A DNA stretch of 64,000 nucleotides from assembly GCF_000381545.1 (NCBI RefSeq), contig NZ_KB906675.1, forward strand, positions 248,001 through 312,000. The letters run 5' to 3'. Numbering within the stretch: position 1 is the stretch's first letter; every line of letters starts with the position of its first letter. The notes under the pieces are model-generated. The model was given only the letters and a program-made list of their open reading frames with translations, ran no database searches and had not been told where the DNA came from. Positions 59,559-64,000 of the stretch are shown in pieces. The position numbers and the translations under genes are program-made. The DNA is from Rhodonellum psychrophilum GCM71 = DSM 17998 (GTDB lineage: Bacteria; Bacteroidota; Bacteroidia; Cytophagales; Cyclobacteriaceae).

Positions 59559-60632
59559 ATGAATCCGCCCAAATTCAAAATCCCCTCCTATCTGAAAGCA
59601 TTGGCGATCCTAACTTTGATCATCATCATTGTGTTTATATTGATTATTGGAAGAAGCATTTTAATCCCTCTTTTCTTAGCTGGATTTATTGCAGTATTGC
59701 TCACCCCCGTCACGGAATGGCTGGAAAGCAAAAAATTCTCGAGGATTATCAGCACTTTTTTCGCTTTATTTTCAAGTTTGTTATTGATCGTAGGATTTAT
59801 TGCTTTCGTCGTTACTCAAGTCGCCAGTTTTACAAAGGACTTGAAAGATGTCGGAGGGAAACTAAATTCCAACCTGAGGGATGTAGATGATTTTTTGAAG
59901 AGCAATTTCAAACTGGAAACAGGTATCGGCAATGGCATCGACCAGGAGTATATCATCGATATGCTACAATCCAATAGCTCCAGTATTTCAGAATTTGTGT
60001 TGGGGACTTTAGGATCTCTTGCTGGCGTCGTTTTACTCCCTGTTTTTATCTTTTTCTTCTTGCTGTATCGGGATCACTTGACAAAATTCATCGTAAAGAT
60101 ATATGCCGAAAATGACCAAGAAAATATAAGAAAAGAAATCAAGAATTTGCGCAGACTGGTCCAAAACTACATTATAGGAATGGTGAAAGTAATGGCCATA
60201 TTGGCAGTTATGAATACCGCTGTCCTTCTCGGGCTGGGTATTAAACACGCCATTTTCTTTGCCGTATTTGCTGCAGTACTCAACATAATCCCGTATTTGG
60301 GGCCGTTTTTAGGGGCTATTCTTCCAACTTTATATGCTTTTTTGACGATGGACAGTTTATTCTATCCCATTGGTGTAGTGGTAGCCTTTCAGATTATCCA
60401 ATTGATCGAAAGCAATTTCCTCACGCCAAAAATCGTTGGTAGCAATGTCAACTTAAATGCCTTTATTACTTTCATTGGCTTATTGATTGGAGCCTCGATA
60501 TGGGGAGTAATTGGGATGATCTTGATAATCCCCACATTGGCAGTTCTCAGAAAAATATTTGAATTAAGCGAATCCTCGAAACCTTATGCTTTCCTGCTTG
60601 GAGAAGAAATTGATGATGAAAAAGATGATTAG
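59559..60632 (+). CDS. AI-2E family transporter
   Basis: The 357-residue protein has about eight helices and family motifs: SILIPLFLAGFIAVLLTPVT at the start, IIPYLGPFLGAILPTLYAFL and FLTPKIVGSNVNLNAFITFI. AI-2E (formerly PerM/UPF0118) proteins are proposed to export autoinducer-2 or act as Na+/H+ antiporters. It is divergent from the CDF gene, and its stop lies inside the start region of the TPR lipoprotein (20-bp overlap). Confidence 0.92.
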   Translation: MNPPKFKIPSYLKALAILTLIIIIVFILIIGRSILIPLFLAGFIAVLLTPVTEWLESKKFSRIISTFFALFSSLLLIVGFIAFVVTQVASFTKDLKDVGGKLNSNLRDVDDFLKSNFKLETGIGNGIDQEYIIDMLQSNSSSISEFVLGTLGSLAGVVLLPVFIFFFLLYRDHLTKFIVKIYAENDQENIRKEIKNLRRLVQNYIIGMVKVMAILAVMNTAVLLGLGIKHAIFFAVFAAVLNIIPYLGPFLGAILPTLYAFLTMDSLFYPIGVVVAFQIIQLIESNFLTPKIVGSNVNLNAFITFIGLLIGASIWGVIGMILIIPTLAVLRKIFELSESSKPYAFLLGEEIDDEKDD

Positions 60633-61566
60633 GAAAAACTATAATTTCACGGTCGTAATCGTTTTACTCCTGATTATATTTTCGGGATGCGATAGTGCCA
60701 ATGACAAAAAAGGTAGATTCCTGTTGAAAGGAAATGAAAAATTGAAAGAAAATGACCTTCAGGGAGCCATAGAATTCTACGGTGAAGCACTCAAGATCGA
60801 TGGGGAGTTTGCCGATGCTTTTTATAACCGAGGGATTGTTTACCAAAAGCTCAATCGCCTGGATGAGGCGATCATGGATTACGCAGAAGTTCTTCGGATC
60901 AATCCCGATAATGTTGCCGCTTTGTTTCAAAAGGGCCTTGCCTCAATGGATAACGGTGAATATTACAAAGCTTTGGATGATGCCAACCAACTCATCCGTC
61001 TGGATTCCGAAAATTGGAAAAGTTATTTCCTTTTGGGGCTTGTCCACGAGCGGATGAAAAAATATCCAGAAGCATTGGATGCTTTCGAGAAAGGACTCAA
61101 AATCGATAGTGAAAACACAGAGCTCTTGGTAAACAAGGCCACCATCCTATTCTACCAAAAGGAGTATTTGGAAGCAAGCAAGCAGTTGGAAAAAGCAGGG
61201 AAATTAAACCCGGAGGAGGCTAATATTTATAACCTTCGATCCATGATCGCCTTCGAGGAAAAGGAGTACACAAAAGCCTTGGAATGGGTTGAAATAGCAA
61301 TCCAAAAAAACGACAGAGAAGCTTATTTTTACAACAACCGGGGTCTGTATTTTCTGTTTTTGGGAAATCTGGACCAGGGCCTTCAGGATATAAATTTAAG
61401 CCTCAAACAAAATCCAAAAAACATTTATGCCCTAAGAAACAAAGGGATTTATTACTACCTCAATGGTGAAAAAGATCAATCCCTAAGGTATCTTGGAGAA
61501 GTTTTCCAAAAAGATCCGGATTTGGAAATGGTCCAGGAATACTATCAAAAGGCTCAGGAAATGTAA
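60613..61566 (+). CDS. TPR-repeat lipoprotein
   Basis: The 317-residue protein starts MMKKMIRKNYNFTVVI and has a lipobox (FSGC), then about eight TPR repeats: LQGAIEFYGEALKIDGEFAD, NRLDEAIMDYAEVLRINPDN, KYPEALDAFEKGLKIDSENT, KEYTKALEWVEIAIQKNDRE and others. The start could be any of the ATGs at 60613, 60616 or 60625. It overlaps the AI-2E stop by 20 bp and the convergent sensor-kinase gene by 13 bp at its 3' end. It is probably an outer-membrane or periplasmic scaffold. Confidence 0.85.
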   Translation: MMKKMIRKNYNFTVVIVLLLIIFSGCDSANDKKGRFLLKGNEKLKENDLQGAIEFYGEALKIDGEFADAFYNRGIVYQKLNRLDEAIMDYAEVLRINPDNVAALFQKGLASMDNGEYYKALDDANQLIRLDSENWKSYFLLGLVHERMKKYPEALDAFEKGLKIDSENTELLVNKATILFYQKEYLEASKQLEKAGKLNPEEANIYNLRSMIAFEEKEYTKALEWVEIAIQKNDREAYFYNNRGLYFLFLGNLDQGLQDINLSLKQNPKNIYALRNKGIYYYLNGEKDQSLRYLGEVFQKDPDLEMVQEYYQKAQEM

Positions 61567-64000
61567 TTTAAATCCAAAACCAAATCTTTTATTTTTTTCA
61601 GAAGTTCTTCTGCATCTATCGGTTTAGAAACAAAACTATCAAATTGGCTTTTTTGTATCTTTTCCAAGATTTCTGCTTTGGAAGCCGCAGTAAGCGCAAT
61701 CACTGGAACCGAGGAAATGTTTTTTATCAATGCTGTTGCCTCTATCCCATCCATTATGGGCATTTGAATGTCCATCAATACACAATCATATTTCCCATTT
61801 CTGACCATGGCCACAGCGGCTTCACCATTCGAAACTCTATCAAATTCAAATCCCCATTTCTTGATGATTTTGCCCAAAACCAAAGCATTCACATCATTGT
61901 CCTCTGCAACAAGGATTTTTGGCTTATTTGTGGATTCAATGGAAATCTCCTTTGGCTGCTGCGGGAGTACTTTGGCCTTTTCCAATTCCAAGTCAAAGAA
62001 GAAGGAAGACCCAAAACCGGGTACTGATTCCAAATTGATTTTGCTTCCCATTCTATCCAATAGCTTTTTTGTAATGGAAAGTCCTAAGCCAGTTCCTCCA
62101 TATTTCTTATTGAAAGAATACTGAATTTGATCAAAATCCTCAAAAATCCTATCTTGATATTCTTTTGCAATGCCAACCCCATTGTCCTTCACCTCAAAAT
62201 ACACATTTATCCTATCAGAAAGGTCACTCTTGAGTTTCATGAACACTTCAACCTGACCATTTTTCGTGAACTTCAAGGCATTGGTAATCAAATTATTGAG
62301 CACCTGAGCAATTCTAACCTTATCCCCCATCACCATCAAATCAAGGTCTGGGTCTAAATACAAGTTCAATTTATTAAAGCTTTCTTTCGCATGGAATTCC
62401 AAGCCTTTGATGACTTGTCTTGCCACCTCTGACAGGTTTATCGATTTGTTCTCAAGGGATAGTTTTCCAGCCTCGATCTTTTGAAAATCCAAGAGATCGT
62501 TTATCATAATGATGAGATTATCTGCTGCAAAGCTGATTGTATTGATTATTTCCCCCTGAGCAAAACTATGTTCCTCTTGGGCAAGAGAATAAACCGAACC
62601 AGAGATCGCATTCAAAGGCGTCCTCAAATCATGACTGATCATGGAAAGAAATTCGGATTTTACCCTATTGGCTTCATCGGCTGATTCCCGTGCTTTTTTC
62701 AGATCAGCTTCAAAATCCTTTTGTTCGGAAATATCGGTCAGGTAGCCATACCAAACCACATCCCCATTAGGCAGCAATTCGGGTCTTGCTCCCCCCATTA
62801 CCCATTTGAAATCACCAATACCGGATTTTTTGACCCTAAACTGACACGACCATGGGCATATTTTTCTGGCAGAAATAACTGAGGTGCTGAGAACCTGACT
62901 GATATCTTCAGGATGGATCTTCGAAATCACCATACTGATGTCCCCGATTTTAGAAAATTCCTCTTCTGTCAAATCGAGGAGGGTCATGATGCCGGGGCTC
63001 AGATAGGAAAAATTCATTTTACCTTCATTGTCCAACACAAATTGATAAAGGGCTCCAGGGACTTGATCCGCTAGATGCAATAAAAAGTCGGAGGATTGTC
63101 TTAAGGTTTTCTCCAAGGATACCCTTTCTGAAATATCCCGGAAAAAGGAAATTATATAACTTACGGCTTGGATTTGAATAAGATTGCAATTCACCTCCAC
63201 TGTGCATTTAGATCCATCAACATGCCCGAGTTCACTTTGAAAAATCCTGGAATTGCTTTCTTTCAAATCCAATAGATAATCCTCCCAAACTTCGCCATCC
63301 AAGAAGCCAATAGCCAAATCCCTGATATCGGATTTCTTTGTTTTGGGATCAGCAAGTCCCGACTTCCTAAGAATTTCTCGGTTGGCAAAAATAATTTCGC
63401 CCGCTATGTCCATCACCAAAATCCCATCCGGCGAAAGGTTATAAAGTTCTTTAAACAATCCGATTTCGTCCAAATGGGACTTTCTCTCAGAAATATCGCA
63501 AAAGGTCCCAAGTGCAGTGGACACTTGATTATCCTTAAATCTTGGCTTTCCCGTTACCCTAACCCATTTTTCATTTCCCTTTTCGGTTTTTATCTTAAGC
63601 TCAAGGTCAAATTCCTTGGCTTCGGTAAACATATCATCCAAGGATTTTTGCATTACCGGTTGAAATGAAGGAAGGAAAAAACCTATGTATTGTTCAATGC
63701 CAGATACTTTTGCCTCTTCTATTTCAAGAATGGAATACAATAAATCGTTCCCATAAAACGCATGTTCCTTCGGGTCCCATTCCCAAACACCCAATCCATA
63801 TATTTCTACCCCATGACGAAGCAATTCATTTTGCCTTTCACGCTCAATCTTTTTGTTTTGACTTTCGGTAATATCTCTTCCAATGGCATAGAACTTGCCT
63901 TCCATAAAATGAATCTGCCAGTCGATCCAAAAGAAATTCCCTGATTTGGCGCAAAATCTTGCTGAAAATCGATTTTTTTCTTTCTCTTTTTTCGCCCCAA
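61554..64000 (-). CDS. Hybrid PAS sensor histidine kinase, N-terminus beyond the window
   Basis: The open frame runs on past base 64000 (upstream residues NRFSARFCAKSGNFFWIDWQ and IHFMEGKFYAIGRDITE are part of a PAS domain), so the ATG at 63905 is internal. Several PAS/PAC domains (GRDITESQ, GTFCDISER, FFRDISER, GYLTDISEQ) precede a HisKA domain with FLSMISHDLRTPLNAISG (phospho-His), an HATPase (VKDNGVGIAKEYQDRIFEDF, GTGLGLSITKKLL) and a C-terminal receiver (ILVAEDNDVNALVLGKI, phospho-Asp in VLMDIQMPIMDG, SKPIDAEEL). It is a cytosolic hybrid kinase; its signal and target are unknown. Confidence 0.92.
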   Translation of the reverse strand, partial: GAKKEKEKNRFSARFCAKSGNFFWIDWQIHFMEGKFYAIGRDITESQNKKIERERQNELLRHGVEIYGLGVWEWDPKEHAFYGNDLLYSILEIEEAKVSGIEQYIGFFLPSFQPVMQKSLDDMFTEAKEFDLELKIKTEKGNEKWVRVTGKPRFKDNQVSTALGTFCDISERKSHLDEIGLFKELYNLSPDGILVMDIAGEIIFANREILRKSGLADPKTKKSDIRDLAIGFLDGEVWEDYLLDLKESNSRIFQSELGHVDGSKCTVEVNCNLIQIQAVSYIISFFRDISERVSLEKTLRQSSDFLLHLADQVPGALYQFVLDNEGKMNFSYLSPGIMTLLDLTEEEFSKIGDISMVISKIHPEDISQVLSTSVISARKICPWSCQFRVKKSGIGDFKWVMGGARPELLPNGDVVWYGYLTDISEQKDFEADLKKARESADEANRVKSEFLSMISHDLRTPLNAISGSVYSLAQEEHSFAQGEIINTISFAADNLIIMINDLLDFQKIEAGKLSLENKSINLSEVARQVIKGLEFHAKESFNKLNLYLDPDLDLMVMGDKVRIAQVLNNLITNALKFTKNGQVEVFMKLKSDLSDRINVYFEVKDNGVGIAKEYQDRIFEDFDQIQYSFNKKYGGTGLGLSITKKLLDRMGSKINLESVPGFGSSFFFDLELEKAKVLPQQPKEISIESTNKPKILVAEDNDVNALVLGKIIKKWGFEFDRVSNGEAAVAMVRNGKYDCVLMDIQMPIMDGIEATALIKNISSVPVIALTAASKAEILEKIQKSQFDSFVSKPIDAEELLKKIKDLVLDLNYIS

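Overview
The window looks like chromosomal housekeeping DNA from a member of the Bacteroidota, most likely order Cytophagales near Cyclobacteriaceae (Algoriphagus/Cyclobacterium-like). This is inferred from gene content (fused alpha/beta 2-oxoacid dehydrogenase E1, DUF3822 beside coaD, TIGR02757, GH3-family enzyme, DUF1573, TonB receptor with a carboxypeptidase-like N-domain), from many Bacteroidota-style lipoprotein signals, and from promoters of the form TTTG-N19/20-TAnnTTTG. No 16S gene is present, so the rank below order is a guess. I saw no prophage, complete insertion sequence, CRISPR array, rRNA or tRNA.

Layout. 1-4.3 kb: a truncated YehS-like gene, small orphan genes, a decayed stretch and a cupredoxin-like lipoprotein. 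4.4-7 kb: a FecA-like TonB receptor behind a large inverted-repeat operator. 7.1-8.9 kb: the RNase P RNA gene, a sigma-54-type response regulator without a DNA-binding domain, and a 39-residue lipoprotein. 8.9-15 kb: a LuxE-like acyl-protein synthetase, a lipoprotein, the E1 fusion and alanine dehydrogenase. 15-22 kb: a minus block (DUF6992-like, LysE, GH3) facing a plus block of YggS, DUF423, PBP4-type peptidase, LD-carboxypeptidase and SGNH hydrolase (cell-wall turnover). 22-29 kb: RecD/Pif1-like helicase, two NUDIX enzymes, DUF3822-coaD, pyrE and TIGR02757. 30-33 kb: LysM protein and long NfeD. 33-36.4 kb: a Cys-rich secreted protein followed by DoxX, periplasmic DsrE and a SoxB-like lipoprotein. 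36.7-43 kb: plsC, gatC, a 939-residue membrane/TPR protein, a LolD/MacB-type ATPase, a cobalamin adenosyltransferase and ilvE. 43-64 kb: prfB with its programmed frameshift, MFS, YhhN, Xaa-Pro peptidase, thioesterase, MATE, NUDIX, Lrp, TPR protein, M3 peptidase, DUF4153, a cation diffusion facilitator, AI-2E family transporter, TPR lipoprotein and a hybrid sensor kinase cut by the right edge.

The least explained element is a family of about 175-bp intergenic repeats: six diverged copies (2367, 10712, 15079, 29933, 32954 reversed and internally deleted, 33683). They share short inverted ends (ATTAAACCC / GGGTTTAAT), an internal GTTTC/GAAAC hairpin whose stem covaries, and conserved AAATCAG and GTGAAGTCAAAA blocks. 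They sit downstream of genes, often between a stop codon and its terminator. Other items worth attention are a perfect 62-bp palindrome at the end of the E1 gene, the DoxX-DsrE-SoxB-like cluster with a GNWE metal motif, and palindromes overlapping or next to promoters of transport genes.
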